DNA of 64,000 nt from a bacterium (lineage in GTDB: Bacteria; Verrucomicrobiota; Verrucomicrobiia; Limisphaerales; J093). A program made the position numbers and the translations under genes. The notes under the pieces were generated by a model. That model searched no databases. It saw only the letters and a program-made list of their open reading frames with translations, and was not told the origin of the DNA. How positions within the stretch are numbered: the first letter of the stretch is position 1; the number at the start of each line of letters is the position of its first letter. Shown piece by piece: positions 26,538 through 36,033 of the stretch. The stretch is taken from positions 59,011-123,010 of the forward strand of contig JAJXZJ010000021.1 of assembly GCA_021780105.1 (NCBI GenBank). The letters run 5' to 3'.

Positions 26538-27311
26538 ATGCAGTTGGCGCGATTTGACACCGTGGCGGCGTGGGCTGGCGCCGTGGCGAAGCTCTGGTGC
26601 GACCGTCTCCGGCAAAAGCCTGATCTTCGGCTTTGTCTTGCCTCCGGCAACACGCCCATCCCGGTTTACGCCACGATGGCGGAAGCCGTGAAACGCGGAC
26701 AGATTTCGTTTCGTGCCGCCGAGATTTTCGCGCTCGACGAATACGGCGGCCTGGCGGAGGACGATCCCGGCCGGTGCGTGAACATGCTGCGGCGGCATCT
26801 GGTCGCCGGCGTGGACCTGCCACCGGTGCGATTTCACTGGCTCGACACCGCGGCTGACGACGTGGAACAGATTTGCCAAGACTATGACGCGCGGATCGGC
26901 GCCGGCTTCGATCTGGCGATCCTGGGCATCGGGCTGAACGGCCACCTCGGTTTGAACGAGCCGGGCGCGCCGCTGGACCGCACGACGCACCGCGTGACGA
27001 TGCACGCCGCCAGCACCGAAGCTTCGCGCGCCTACGTTCAGGGTGACCGGCTGCCGACGTGGGGCGTGACGGTGGGATTCCAACAACTGTTCGCCGCGGG
27101 CGAAGTCTGGCTGCTCGCCAGCGGGCCGGCCAAGGCGGAAATCGTTCAACGGATCACGGGCGGCGCGCTGGATGCGACCGTGCCGGCGGCGCACATGCGG
27201 CGGCACCCGAATTGCACGTTGTTCGTGGATGCCGCGGCGGGGGCTTTGTTGGCAGGACCGGCCTGGCGGCGCAGCAACGCCGCCTTACCATCGAAAATTC
27301 CGGCAAATTAA
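26538..27311 (+). CDS. nagB: Glucosamine-6-phosphate deaminase
   Basis: A 257-residue cytoplasmic enzyme of the NagB/6-phosphogluconolactonase family. NagB converts glucosamine-6-phosphate to fructose-6-phosphate and ammonia. Seen motifs are the phosphate loop LCLASGNTPIPVY, ALDEYGGL (catalytic Asp), and GIGLNGHLGLNEPG, with the His and Glu expected for the deaminase rather than the lactonase. The C-terminal VTVGFQQL and EVWLLASGPAKAEIV also match. It lies between a sugar oxidoreductase and a nucleotide-sugar epimerase, consistent with amino-sugar metabolism. Residue-level allosteric features of the E. coli hexamer cannot be judged here. Confidence 0.88.
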   Translation: MQLARFDTVAAWAGAVAKLWCDRLRQKPDLRLCLASGNTPIPVYATMAEAVKRGQISFRAAEIFALDEYGGLAEDDPGRCVNMLRRHLVAGVDLPPVRFHWLDTAADDVEQICQDYDARIGAGFDLAILGIGLNGHLGLNEPGAPLDRTTHRVTMHAASTEASRAYVQGDRLPTWGVTVGFQQLFAAGEVWLLASGPAKAEIVQRITGGALDATVPAAHMRRHPNCTLFVDAAAGALLAGPAWRRSNAALPSKIPAN

Positions 27312-27332
27312 ACACGACCGAGCTTTGTTGCC

Positions 27333-28304
27333 ATGAGTTCGTCCTCTCACATCCTCGTCACCGGCGGCGCTGGGTTCGTCGGTTCGCACCTGGTGGAGCG
27401 CCTGCTGGCGGACGGCAAAGCCGTGACGGTGATTGACGATTTTTCCACCGGCACGGCCGCGAATCTGAGCGCCGTCGCCAATCATCCGCGACTGCGCGTG
27501 GTGGAAACCAAGGTGTCTGCCTGCACCGAACTGCCTTCGCTGGCCGGCGGCGCGGAGGCGATTTACCACCTGGCCGCGGCGGTCGGCGTCGAACTGGTCG
27601 TGAAATCGCCGATCCGCACGATCGAGACGAACCTGAACGAGACGGCAGCGGTGCTGGCGGCGGCGAGTCTCCACGGCACGCCGGTGCTGCTGGCTTCGAC
27701 GTCCGAAGTCTATGGGAAAAGTCAGAAGGAGGAGTTCGCCGAAGAAGACGACTTGCTGATCGGCCCACCCTATCTGGGCCGGTGGAGCTACGCGTGTTCC
27801 AAGTTGATGGACGAGTTTCTGGCGCTGGCCTACGCGCAGGAAAAAGGGCTGCCGGTGGTCATCGCGCGGCTTTTCAACACCGTTGGCCCGCGGCAAACGG
27901 GGCGTTATGGCATGGTGCTGCCGCGGTTCATCGCGGCGGCGCGGGCCGGCCGGCCGTTGCGCGTGTTTGGCGACGGACAGCAAACCCGATGCTTTGGGTT
28001 TGTCATGGATACCGTGGAGGCCTTGGTGCGCCTGCACAATTGCCCCGCTGCCCGGGGGCAGGTGTTCAATGTGGGCGGCACGGAAGAGGTGACGATCCGT
28101 CATCTCGCGGAGATGGTGATCGCCCTGCTCGGTTCGCCCTCCGCGCTGGAGTTTGTCTCGTATGCCGACGCCTATGCGCCTGGCTTTGAGGACATGCGCC
28201 GCCGCCGGCCGTCGGTGGAAAAGCTGGAACGCTTTACAGGGTTCCGCTCCACGACCCCGTTGACGACCATCATCGCCCGGACGGCAGCCAAAAACGGGCA
28301 ATAA
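27333..28304 (+). CDS. NAD-dependent nucleotide-sugar epimerase/dehydratase
   Basis: A 323-residue extended SDR. It has the Rossmann motif TGGAGFVGSHL, the adenine-binding DDFSTG, IYHLAAAVGVELVV, the catalytic triad Ser in LLASTSEVYG and the YACSK (YxxxK) motif, then ARLFNTVGPRQTG and GDGQQTRCFGFVMDTV, typical of UDP-glucuronate decarboxylase, UDP-glucose 4-epimerase and GDP-mannose dehydratase relatives. The exact sugar cannot be set. It follows nagB by 21 bases and closes the operon; its stop lies just before a hairpin shared with the convergent pseudopilin gene. Confidence 0.88.
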   Translation: MSSSSHILVTGGAGFVGSHLVERLLADGKAVTVIDDFSTGTAANLSAVANHPRLRVVETKVSACTELPSLAGGAEAIYHLAAAVGVELVVKSPIRTIETNLNETAAVLAAASLHGTPVLLASTSEVYGKSQKEEFAEEDDLLIGPPYLGRWSYACSKLMDEFLALAYAQEKGLPVVIARLFNTVGPRQTGRYGMVLPRFIAAARAGRPLRVFGDGQQTRCFGFVMDTVEALVRLHNCPAARGQVFNVGGTEEVTIRHLAEMVIALLGSPSALEFVSYADAYAPGFEDMRRRRPSVEKLERFTGFRSTTPLTTIIARTAAKNGQ

Positions 28305-28327
28305 AAAAGGCGCCCCGAAGGGCGCCT
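28301..28327 (-). terminator. UUCG-tetraloop terminator of the pseudopilin gene
   Basis: On the minus strand an 8-bp stem AGGCGCCC/GGGCGCCT closes a TTCG tetraloop and is followed by six T. It ends the gene at 28349-29131. The plus-strand operon also ends just before it, but lacks a T-tract in that direction. Confidence 0.85.
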
Positions 28328-28348
28328 GCGAAAAGGTCAACCGAAGAT

Positions 28349-29131
28349 TTAGAGGTTCTTCCCCGTGCCGGTCACGTAGGGGAAAATAAGGTCGGTCGGG
28401 TCCGCTTGGGAACTGATAACCTGCTCCTTGACGCGGTTGCCGGTCACCTGCTGGCCGCTGCCGTCAGACAGAAGGATGTTACCCGCAAGGTTGTGCATGG
28501 ACGTGGTGTAACCAAACGTATTGGCGTTCAGCCGCATCGCCGCCTGCGTGATGCGAACGTCCGACTTGTAAGCGAGTTCATTAGCCGTGCCGAACGTGGC
28601 GGGAACATTCGTGCCCGAGAGGTTGCGGTCGCCCGCAAGCATGATTTGGGGCTGGGTTTCGTCCGCGTTCATGCAAACGAAATAGCTGATGGCGCCGTTC
28701 TGGCCCGGACGGGTGGTAAGCAGGGGACCATTGTTCAAAACACCCGCAAAGTTGGTCTGCGCGGTGCGAAGGCCGTCCGACGGGCACACGACAATGCGCG
28801 GATTCGCCAGCTCGTTCGACATGCAGCAATAGATCCAAAACAGGTTGATCGGATTGCCCTGACCGTTGGCCAGCGACACATACTCCGAGCAGCCGCCGTC
28901 ATTGGTACCCAAATTCATGGGGAAACGGTCCTGGTTGTCCGTGGAGAACAGCCGGAACGCGATGCCAATTTCCTTCAGGTTGTTGATGCAGTTGATGCGC
29001 TGGGCCTTGGCCTTGGCCTTGGCCAGTGCTGGCAGCAACATACCCGCCAGAATGGCGATAATGGCGATCACGACGAGCAGTTCGATCAGCGTGAACGCCC
29101 CATTGTTGTTCTTCCTAAAGATTCGCTTCAT
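28349..29131 (-). CDS. Prepilin-type pseudopilin (H-X9-DG type)
   Basis: A 260-residue protein with a class III prepilin signal: short basic leader, cleavage before Phe in [11 protein letters not shown], then a hydrophobic N-helix ([19 protein letters not shown]). I start at ATG 29131 because it gives the short leader expected for prepilin peptidase; an upstream frame extends to 29188. The globular part has [15 protein letters not shown] and late [11 protein letters not shown], matching the large verrucomicrobial/planctomycete pseudopilin families. Such proteins are typically orphan and numerous. No secretion or pilus assembly genes are adjacent. A second member lies at 39540. Confidence 0.88.
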   Translation of the reverse strand: MKRIFRKNNNGAFTLIELLVVIAIIAILAGMLLPALAKAKAKAQRINCINNLKEIGIAFRLFSTDNQDRFPMNLGTNDGGCSEYVSLANGQGNPINLFWIYCCMSNELANPRIVVCPSDGLRTAQTNFAGVLNNGPLLTTRPGQNGAISYFVCMNADETQPQIMLAGDRNLSGTNVPATFGTANELAYKSDVRITQAAMRLNANTFGYTTSMHNLAGNILLSDGSGQQVTGNRVKEQVISSQADPTDLIFPYVTGTGKNL

Positions 29132-29382
29132 ATCATCTACAGTTTTAAGTTTTGGGTTACGGTTCGGCCACTCTAGAAATCCAGTCAAAGAGTGTCAACG
29201 ACTTTTCGCATGGTTGTTTTGTCAGCAGGCTCAATGCCATGTTCCAATTTTGCTCACTTCGGTCAAAAATCCGGCTTCCGATGCCCTCCACTCCTGCGGT
29301 TGCGTTCAGTTTTCACGCACTCGCGCGTGAGAATCACGCAGGTGTGTGTCAAATTGGCGCTTCACGGTGTTCACGGTGATGC

Positions 29383-32115
29383 TCAGGCTCCCCGGCCGTC
29401 GGCCCCCCCGCCGTCCAAATCAATGAGAATATCCCGCGGTTCGGCCCCTTTGCTGGGACCGACGATGCCGCGGTTTTCCAGCTCGTCCATGATGCGCGCG
29501 GCCCGCGTGTAGCCCAGACGCAGGCGGCGTTGCAGCAGGGAAACACTTGCTTTCTGTTCGCTACGAATCACTTCAATGCACTGCTGAATCAAGTCCTCGT
29601 CCTCGTCAATCCCCTCATCGTCACCAAAACCATTGGACGGCTTGGCGAGTTGCTGGTGGATTTCCATCTCGTAGTTCGGTTTGCCCTGCCGGGCGATGAA
29701 GTCCACCACGCTCTGGATTTCCTGGTCCGTGACCAACGCGCCTTGGGCGCGGATCAGTTTGGCCGAGCCGGGCGGCAGATACAGCATGTCGCCCTTGCCG
29801 AGCAACTTATCGGCGCCCATCGCGTCCAGAATCGTCCGCGAATCCACCTTGGCCGCCACTTGGAACGCAATGCGGCAGGGGATGTTGGCTTTGATGACGC
29901 CGGTGATGACATCCACCGACGGCCGTTGGGTGGCGACGATGCAGTGGATGCCGGCCGCCCGCGCCATTTGCGTGATCCGGGCGATGGCCATCTCGACATC
30001 GGCGGGCGCGACGAGCATGAGATCCGCCAGTTCGTCAATAATGACGACGATGTAACTCAGTTTGTCCGGGATGACGATGTCGTCGTCGCGCGGCACCACG
30101 ATCTGTTCGTCCACCTCGACCGCAAACCCATCGGCGCCGGCCGCGACGGATTCCTTCGTGGCCGCCAAGGGCAGTTCCGGCTCGCGCGCCGGCAGCGGTT
30201 TGTTCTTCGGCCGTTCGTTGAACGACCTGATGTTCCGCACGCCGACACGGGCGAAAATCTGGTAGCGTTTCTCCATCTCGCTCACCACCCAGCGCAAGGC
30301 GAGAATGACCTTCTTAGGATCCGTGACCACCGGCACGACCAGATGCGGCAGCGTGTTGTATTGCTGCAACTCGACGACCTTCGGATCAATCATCACGAAC
30401 CGGAGCTGGTCGGGCGAAAACCGGTAAAGCAGCGAGGCCACGATGGCGTTGATGCACACTGACTTGCCAGAGCCGGTGCTGCCCGCGATGAGCAGGTGCG
30501 GCATCTCCGCGAGGTCGGCCACAATAGGATGGCCGTAAACGTCCTTGCCCAGCGCGAGCGGAATCCGGGCCTTCGAGTTGCGCCACTCCTCGGATTCCAG
30601 CAATTCCCGCATGATGACCTTGGACTTGATCACGTTCGGGACTTCGACGCCGACGGAGCTTTTGCCGGGAATCGGCGCGAGCACGTTCAGCCGCTCGGCC
30701 TTCAACGCTGCGGCGATGTTGTTGGTCAGCGCGGTGATTTTCTCCAGCTTCACGCCGGGCGCCGGGTGCAGCTCATAACGCGTGATGGTCGGGCCTTTGG
30801 TGATGTCGCCGGGCGAAACCTCGATGCCGAACTGCGCCAACGTCTGCACCATCAGCCGGGCGTTGGCCATCAACTCCTCCTTCGACTCGGTGGGCTTGAC
30901 CGTCAGGTCGGGCGGGTTCAGCAAACCCGTGGACGGCAACTGGTAATTGCCGATCATCGGCGGCGCGGCCACGGCGATGGGCTTGGGCCGCTTCGGCGCG
31001 GGCCTGAATTTGGCTGGCGTTACCGCGGCCGTGGGAACCGTCTCATCCAGTTTGGTCTCGGTTGATTCGGTCCTGGCTTCGTCAGCGGACTCGTCGCCGC
31101 GGCCGGCCGGCGCGGGCGTCTGCCCCAGGATGTCCGCAGTGGTGGCCGCGCCAATTTCGCGGGCGGGAATGACCTCCTCCACGACCTCGTCCGGCGGTTC
31201 CGGCGACCTGGCTTCCGCCTCCGCTTTCCGGGGCGGTTTTTCCGGCGCCTTCACCTGGGGCACGCTGAGGTCACGGACGGTCGGTTCGGGCACCGGCCGG
31301 AGATCGGGGCCGAGACCGGACTTCGCAGGCTCGGGCGATTCGGGGTCTTTGTCCTTCTCTTTCGGCCGGCCATTTTCCTTGCGCCCGGCCTTGTCAATCT
31401 CGCCCTGCAACCGTTTGGCCTCTTTTTCCAGGTCGCGGGCGCGGCGCTCCAAGGTTTCGGCTTCGCCGGCAAACACTTCCTCGGCCGCCGCGGCGCGTTG
31501 CCGGATCAGACCGCGAATCCAGTCGCCCAGATGAAAATTCGTAAGCCCGTAAAGGCTGATGAGCCAGAACGCCGCGAATAGAATGGCCGAGCCGAGCGTG
31601 CCAAAGTAGTTGAAAACGTGGCGGTTCAAGCTGGCGCCAACCACCCCGCCCGCGCTGGGTGCGTTCAGGTTCAAGGCAACCTGTTCCAGGAAGCCGGCGT
31701 CGGGCGCGGGCACGTTGCGAGCCAGTTGTTCCAGCGCGGTTTGATTCGTGCCGAGGTCCAGCGCGACCGCGCAGGTCAACAGGAGGGCCAGCGCCCACGG
31801 CCAGCGCCGCCGCAGATAAGCCAGCGCGCCCAGAAACTGCGCCAGGCCGAAGCCCAGAAAGAGCACCGAAAGCAGGTAGGCCGACGCGCCGAACGCAAAA
31901 AACAACCGGTCGCCCACGGCGGCCCCAAACCGGCCAATCCAGTTGTGGATCAAATGTCGCGCGGGGTCTGCGGGCACGAAATTGGTGGGCAGGTCGTAAC
32001 GGTCATACGAAACCAGCGCCGCCAGCACCAGCAACGCCGCGCAGATGAGCACGATGCCGAGAATGTCGCTGCCGCCACGGCCTGGGTTGCGATTGTCTGG
32101 TTCCTTCCGAGCCAC
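29383..32115 (-). CDS. ftsK: DNA translocase FtsK
   Basis: A 910-residue inner-membrane DNA pump that clears chromosome termini at division. The N-terminus has four predicted membrane helices (ILGIVLICAALLVLAALV, FFAFGASAYLLSVLFLGFG, WALALLLTCAVALDLG, SAILFAAFWLISLYG). A long charged, Pro/Glu-rich linker (about 200-390) follows, then the alpha domain, a RecA-like motor with Walker A GSTGSGKSV and Walker B VVIIDELADLM, and the C-terminal winged-helix gamma domain (ASVSLLQRRLRLGYTRAARI) that reads KOPS-like sequences. The start is GTG 32115. It runs away from the YihY gene across a short 119-base divergent region. The linker is longer in charged residues than in SpoIIIE and closer to short FtsK proteins. 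Confidence 0.95.
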   Translation of the reverse strand: MARKEPDNRNPGRGGSDILGIVLICAALLVLAALVSYDRYDLPTNFVPADPARHLIHNWIGRFGAAVGDRLFFAFGASAYLLSVLFLGFGLAQFLGALAYLRRRWPWALALLLTCAVALDLGTNQTALEQLARNVPAPDAGFLEQVALNLNAPSAGGVVGASLNRHVFNYFGTLGSAILFAAFWLISLYGLTNFHLGDWIRGLIRQRAAAAEEVFAGEAETLERRARDLEKEAKRLQGEIDKAGRKENGRPKEKDKDPESPEPAKSGLGPDLRPVPEPTVRDLSVPQVKAPEKPPRKAEAEARSPEPPDEVVEEVIPAREIGAATTADILGQTPAPAGRGDESADEARTESTETKLDETVPTAAVTPAKFRPAPKRPKPIAVAAPPMIGNYQLPSTGLLNPPDLTVKPTESKEELMANARLMVQTLAQFGIEVSPGDITKGPTITRYELHPAPGVKLEKITALTNNIAAALKAERLNVLAPIPGKSSVGVEVPNVIKSKVIMRELLESEEWRNSKARIPLALGKDVYGHPIVADLAEMPHLLIAGSTGSGKSVCINAIVASLLYRFSPDQLRFVMIDPKVVELQQYNTLPHLVVPVVTDPKKVILALRWVVSEMEKRYQIFARVGVRNIRSFNERPKNKPLPAREPELPLAATKESVAAGADGFAVEVDEQIVVPRDDDIVIPDKLSYIVVIIDELADLMLVAPADVEMAIARITQMARAAGIHCIVATQRPSVDVITGVIKANIPCRIAFQVAAKVDSRTILDAMGADKLLGKGDMLYLPPGSAKLIRAQGALVTDQEIQSVVDFIARQGKPNYEMEIHQQLAKPSNGFGDDEGIDEDEDLIQQCIEVIRSEQKASVSLLQRRLRLGYTRAARIMDELENRGIVGPSKGAEPRDILIDLDGGGADGRGA

Positions 32116-32234
32116 GGGCTGAATCTAGAAGTCAGGCGGGCAACTTCAAAGCGGAAAGTGCGCGGCGCCCGCGGCGTCCGCCGGGGCGAACGCGGCCTTG
32201 AATCGTGCCTCCCGTCTGTTAGTTTCGCGGCGAC

Positions 32235-33704
32235 ATGGCCAACGAAGCAGTGGACAAATTCAAACAGCTTCAGGCGCAGGCCAGGGATGCCTTCGACGAT
32301 TCCGCGCTGGCGCGGCGGGAGCCGCACCAGGTTCCGTGGTTCCAGCATTTCCTGCATTTCTGGGGGTTGGTGGTGCGCAGTTACCTCCGCAACCGCTGTC
32401 CGGTGCGTGCCGCTGCGCTGGCCTACGCCAGCCTGCTGGCCCTGGTGCCGATGCTGGCCCTGGTGCTGAGCGTGACGACCGCAATTCTCAAAACCCAGGG
32501 CGACAAACCCATCCGCGCGTTCGTGGACAAAATCGTGGACTACGCCACGCCTTACGTGGGTCCGGCGGCGGGGATGGCCGCCGCGGACGACGGCACCGGC
32601 CGGCTGGCGCGCACCGAGGCGGAAGTCACGCAGGCCCGCGAACAGGCCGTGGCGAAAATCAACGAATTCATTGACCGGGCCAAGAGCGGGACCGTGGGCG
32701 CCACCAGCGCCATTGCCCTGCTGTTTGTCGCCATCTCGATGCTGGCCCGCATCGAAACGACGTTCAACGACATCTGGGGCGTCGCCCGCGGCCGGAGCTG
32801 GTATATGCGCACGGTGCTTTACTGGGCCGCCATCACGCTCGGACCGGTGGTGTTGATCAGCGCGCTGGGCCTGGCCTCGGCCAACCACTTCCATTTTTCC
32901 GCGGGGGGGCGTCTGGCATTCCTCAACGACACCATGCACATCGTCCTGGTCCGGGAATTGTTGAGCGGCGTTCTGCCGGCGCTGGTGCTGTGCCTGGCAT
33001 TCGCGATGGTCTATCTGCTCCTGCCAAACACCAAGGTGAAGTTCTCCGCGGCGCTGGCGGGCGGCCTCACCGCCGGCGTGCTCTGGCACCTGAACAACAA
33101 GCTCGGCGTGATCTTTGTCTCACGCTTCACGTCGAACAACGCCATCTACGGCAGCCTCAGCATGGTCCCGGTGTTCATGATCGGCATGTATTTTGGCTGG
33201 CTCATCCTGCTCTTCGGCGCGCAAGTCGCCTACGCCTGCCAGAACCGCCGCACCTACCTCCAAGAACGGCAGGCCGACAGCGTCCATCAAAGCGGCCGGG
33301 AATTCGCCGCGTTGCGGCTGCTGACGTGCGTCGCCCTCCGGTTCCAACGGGGCGAACGCCCGCCCACGTTGACCCAGCTCGCCGAGGCCACGGGCGTGCC
33401 CTCCCGCCTCACCGGCCAACTGCTGCAGGCGCTGGTCGCACAAAAACTCGCGGTCGAAACGAGTGATGGCGAAACCGCCTACGTCCCCGCCCGGCCGCTG
33501 AAACAGATCACCGCCCATGACGTGCTCGCGGCGCTCCGCGGTCAGGGCATGGACCTCGCCACCCGCGCCGACCCGGCCCGCGCGCTGGTGCAGGGAGAAT
33601 ACGCGCGCATCGCCGGCGCCGAGCAAAGCGTGGCCGGCGACATCACGCTGCAAGCGCTGGTGGACAAGCTGGCCCCAGCCACCAAACCGGCGTCGGCAGA
33701 TTGA
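32235..33704 (+). CDS. YihY/virulence factor BrkB family membrane protein with C-terminal winged helix
   Basis: A 489-residue inner-membrane protein. The core is the YihY/BrkB family (formerly mis-annotated RNase BN): six predicted helices, with RAAALAYASLLALVPMLALVL, SAIALLFVAISMLARIE, FNDIWGVARGRSW and the conserved IYGSLSMVPVFMIGMYFGWLI. An extra charged loop (about 110-145) sits between helices 1 and 2. Residues about 360-480 form a cytoplasmic winged-helix module (LTQLAEATGVPSRLTGQLLQ), a known architecture in which the membrane domain is fused to an Rrf2-like part. Function is unclear; transport of a small solute and regulation have both been proposed for the family. It converges on the dehydrogenase gene with a 19-base gap. 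Confidence 0.88.
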   Translation: MANEAVDKFKQLQAQARDAFDDSALARREPHQVPWFQHFLHFWGLVVRSYLRNRCPVRAAALAYASLLALVPMLALVLSVTTAILKTQGDKPIRAFVDKIVDYATPYVGPAAGMAAADDGTGRLARTEAEVTQAREQAVAKINEFIDRAKSGTVGATSAIALLFVAISMLARIETTFNDIWGVARGRSWYMRTVLYWAAITLGPVVLISALGLASANHFHFSAGGRLAFLNDTMHIVLVRELLSGVLPALVLCLAFAMVYLLLPNTKVKFSAALAGGLTAGVLWHLNNKLGVIFVSRFTSNNAIYGSLSMVPVFMIGMYFGWLILLFGAQVAYACQNRRTYLQERQADSVHQSGREFAALRLLTCVALRFQRGERPPTLTQLAEATGVPSRLTGQLLQALVAQKLAVETSDGETAYVPARPLKQITAHDVLAALRGQGMDLATRADPARALVQGEYARIAGAEQSVAGDITLQALVDKLAPATKPASAD

Positions 33705-33723
33705 TCGCCGGCGCCCGGCGCGT

Positions 33724-34752
33724 TCACGGCCGGATCAGCACCTTGCCAAGGACCGCGCGGCCGCGCAGTTGGGCGAAGGCCTCGGCCGCCTGGCCGAGCG
33801 GAAACACGCGGTCAATCACCGGCTTCAACTTCCCGTCGCGCGCCCATTCGAGCGTGGCCGCCATGTCCGCCCGGTTCCGGCCGTAGCTGCCGATCAACCG
33901 CTGCTGTTTCACGAAGAACGGCCAGAGGTTCAACGTCGGCTCGCGCCCGGCCGTCGCGCCACACGTCACCACCGAGCCGCCGCGCGCCAGGCAGGTGAAC
34001 ACCTGCTCCAACACCGCGCCGCCGACGTGTTCGACCACCAGGTCCACGCCACGTTTGCCCGTGATTTTACGCACCTCGGCCGGCCAGTCGTCCCGCGTGG
34101 AATCCAGCACAAAATCCGCGCCGAGCCGCTGCGCCAGGGCGCGTTTCGCCTCGGTGGAACCGGTGCTGATCACCCGCGCGCCAAGCTGCCGGGCGATTTG
34201 AATCGCCGCCGACCCGACCCCGCTGGCGCCGCCGATCGCCAGCACCCAGTCGCCCGGTTTGACCCGCGTCCGGTCCGTGAGCATGTGCATCGCCGTGCTG
34301 CCGGCCAGCGTGAGCGCGGCCGAGGTGTCGAAATCCACCCCCTCGGGCAGCCGCACCAGCACGCGCGCCGGCACGGCAACTTGTTCGGCAAACCCGCCGT
34401 CGCGCTGGATGCCCAGCAACTGGCCGTTCAGGCAGAGCGATTCCTCGCCGCGGGCGCAAAACTCGCATTCGCCGCAGAACAAATTCGACTGGACGGCCAC
34501 ACGATCGCCCGCCCGCCAACTGGTCACGCCTTCGCCCGCAGCGACAATTTCCCCGGCCATTTCGCAGCCGGGCGTGCGCGGCAGCCGCAGCGGAATGGGC
34601 AGGCCGCCCTCCTCCAGCCAGAGGTCGAGCCGGTTCAGGCCGCAGGCGCGGACGCGCACCACGGCTTCCTGCGGACCGGGCGTCAGGTCGGGCAGATCGC
34701 GGAGTTCGAACCGGCCGGGATTTCCATGAGCGACGAGTTGCAACGCTTTCAC
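33724..34752 (-). CDS. Zinc-binding-type alcohol dehydrogenase/quinone oxidoreductase
   Basis: A 342-residue MDR-superfamily dehydrogenase. The GroES-like N-domain has LNRLDLWLEEGGLP, GCEMAGEIVAAGEGV and the structural-zinc cysteine cluster CGECEFCARGEESLC. The Rossmann domain has the GASGVGSAAIQIAR motif and GKRGVDLVVEHVGG. The presence of both the zinc lobe cysteines and the GASGVG quinone-reductase-like motif is common for this subgroup, so the reaction (alcohol or enone/quinone) is open. GTG 34752 is chosen; an upstream ATG would add 12 residues without homology. It is a single gene, convergent with YihY. Confidence 0.87.
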   Translation of the reverse strand: MKALQLVAHGNPGRFELRDLPDLTPGPQEAVVRVRACGLNRLDLWLEEGGLPIPLRLPRTPGCEMAGEIVAAGEGVTSWRAGDRVAVQSNLFCGECEFCARGEESLCLNGQLLGIQRDGGFAEQVAVPARVLVRLPEGVDFDTSAALTLAGSTAMHMLTDRTRVKPGDWVLAIGGASGVGSAAIQIARQLGARVISTGSTEAKRALAQRLGADFVLDSTRDDWPAEVRKITGKRGVDLVVEHVGGAVLEQVFTCLARGGSVVTCGATAGREPTLNLWPFFVKQQRLIGSYGRNRADMAATLEWARDGKLKPVIDRVFPLGQAAEAFAQLRGRAVLGKVLIRP

Positions 34753-34863
34753 GCGACCGATGAAACCCGGAGTCGCCCGTGGGCGCAAGCGGGTTTGCAG
34801 CCGCTCAACCCATCGCGCGGAAAACAGTGTTTCGCGCCGGTGGGTGCTGTTAGCGTGGCGCCG

Positions 34864-35047
34864 ATGGAAAAGGTTGGGCAGGTTTTCGGTCGTTTGCCGA
34901 TGCGGAACGCGCGGAGCGGCAGTTCAACCGCGCGTTTATCGCCTTGTTAAACGCGTGCGGCGTTAAGTATGTCGTCGTAGGCGGCTACGCCGTAAGGATC
35001 TCGCCGATTACAAAAACCTGACAGCGGAACGAACGCTGTCGCGCTTG
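34864..35047 (+). pseudogene. Decayed MNT-type nucleotidyltransferase remnant
   Basis: Two fragments of a minimal nucleotidyltransferase (AbiEii/DUF6036 style) are visible in different frames. Bases 34893-34994 read FADAERAERQFNRAFIALL, then NACGVKYVVVGGYAV, the N-terminal helix and GG strand. From 34994, in another frame, follows KDLADYKNLTAERTL, the typical C-terminal helix. The middle, with the metal-binding DxD, is deleted, and the start region (ATG 34864) is in a third frame. The gene is dead. Such proteins often belong to toxin-antitoxin or abortive infection loci, so it may be the trace of an old one. Confidence 0.55.
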
Positions 35048-35079
35048 TTTTCCACCGCCGCTTTGTTAGAACCCGCCGC

Positions 35080-36033
35080 ATGTGGCGTCGTGTCCTGAAC
35101 TTGCTTGCCGGACTTTCGTTGGTCATCGGATCGGGCGGCTGCGCGTCACGACCCGCCAGGGAAACGTCAGCCGCCGCCACTTGGCCGCGTTACACGTTGC
35201 AGGCAGAAGAAACCTGGCAACTCAACCTGCCGCACGGCGAGCGGTTCGACGCCTCCGGTCTGCTGGAATTGCCCGCCGGCGACCTGCTGACCGTCAACGA
35301 CCGCGGCCCGACGCTTTACCGGATTCAGTTCCTGCCCGGCGTCCGGGCCGCGGATCTCGCGCCGCTGACGGATTGCTTCACGCCTGCGCAGCTCGCGCCG
35401 TTCGCCGCCGCCAAACACGGCCGCTACGATTGCGAAGGCATCGCCCGCGACGACGCGGGCCGGCTTTATTTGTGCGAGGAAGCGGATCGCTGGATTCTGC
35501 GTTGTGATCCGACGGCCGGCGTGGTCGAACGGCTGAACATTGACTGGACGCCGGTGCGGCGGTTCTTCGATCCGACGGACAACAACGCGTCCTTCGAAGG
35601 CATCGCCGTTCACGGCGGAACGTTGTTTGTGGCCAACGAACGGCGCTGGGGCCGGCTGATTGCCGTGGACCTGGCCACGTTGAAAGTCACGGATCATTTC
35701 GTCGCGCGACCCGCGGGCGGCCGGCATCGGGACGTGCAATACTCCGACCTGTGCTGGTTTGACGGCGCGCTCTACGTGCTGTGCCGGCGCGACCGCACGG
35801 TGCTGAAGGTGGATCCGGCAAGCCACCGGGTGCTGGCGCAATACGATTTTCGCGCCATGGAGGAAGCACGCGACGCGGCCTATCACACCATCCTTCCGGT
35901 GGGGTTCATGGAAGGTCTGGCCGTGGACCGGGACTTTTTCTGGCTGGTGACGGACAACAACGGTTTTTCGCGCGCGGCCAATCATCACGATCACCGCCCC
36001 ACGCTGTTCCGGTGCCGGCGGCCGGATCGCTGA
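35080..36033 (+). CDS. Esterase-like activity of phytase family lipoprotein
   Basis: A 317-residue exported protein. ATG 35080 begins a lipoprotein signal (NLLAGLSLVIGSGGC) with Cys at residue 21, so it is membrane-anchored. The mature part is a beta-propeller with blade-like repeats (FDASGLLELPAGDLLTVND, YDCEGIARDDAGRLYLCEEA, ASFEGIAVHGGTLFVANER, MEGLAVDRDFFWLVTDNN), matching the phytase-like/SdiA-regulated propeller families. Acidic residues at blade ends could bind calcium. No catalytic residue can be named with confidence. It stands alone, downstream of a dead nucleotidyltransferase and upstream of the aldolase. Confidence 0.75.
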   Translation: MWRRVLNLLAGLSLVIGSGGCASRPARETSAAATWPRYTLQAEETWQLNLPHGERFDASGLLELPAGDLLTVNDRGPTLYRIQFLPGVRAADLAPLTDCFTPAQLAPFAAAKHGRYDCEGIARDDAGRLYLCEEADRWILRCDPTAGVVERLNIDWTPVRRFFDPTDNNASFEGIAVHGGTLFVANERRWGRLIAVDLATLKVTDHFVARPAGGRHRDVQYSDLCWFDGALYVLCRRDRTVLKVDPASHRVLAQYDFRAMEEARDAAYHTILPVGFMEGLAVDRDFFWLVTDNNGFSRAANHHDHRPTLFRCRRPDR

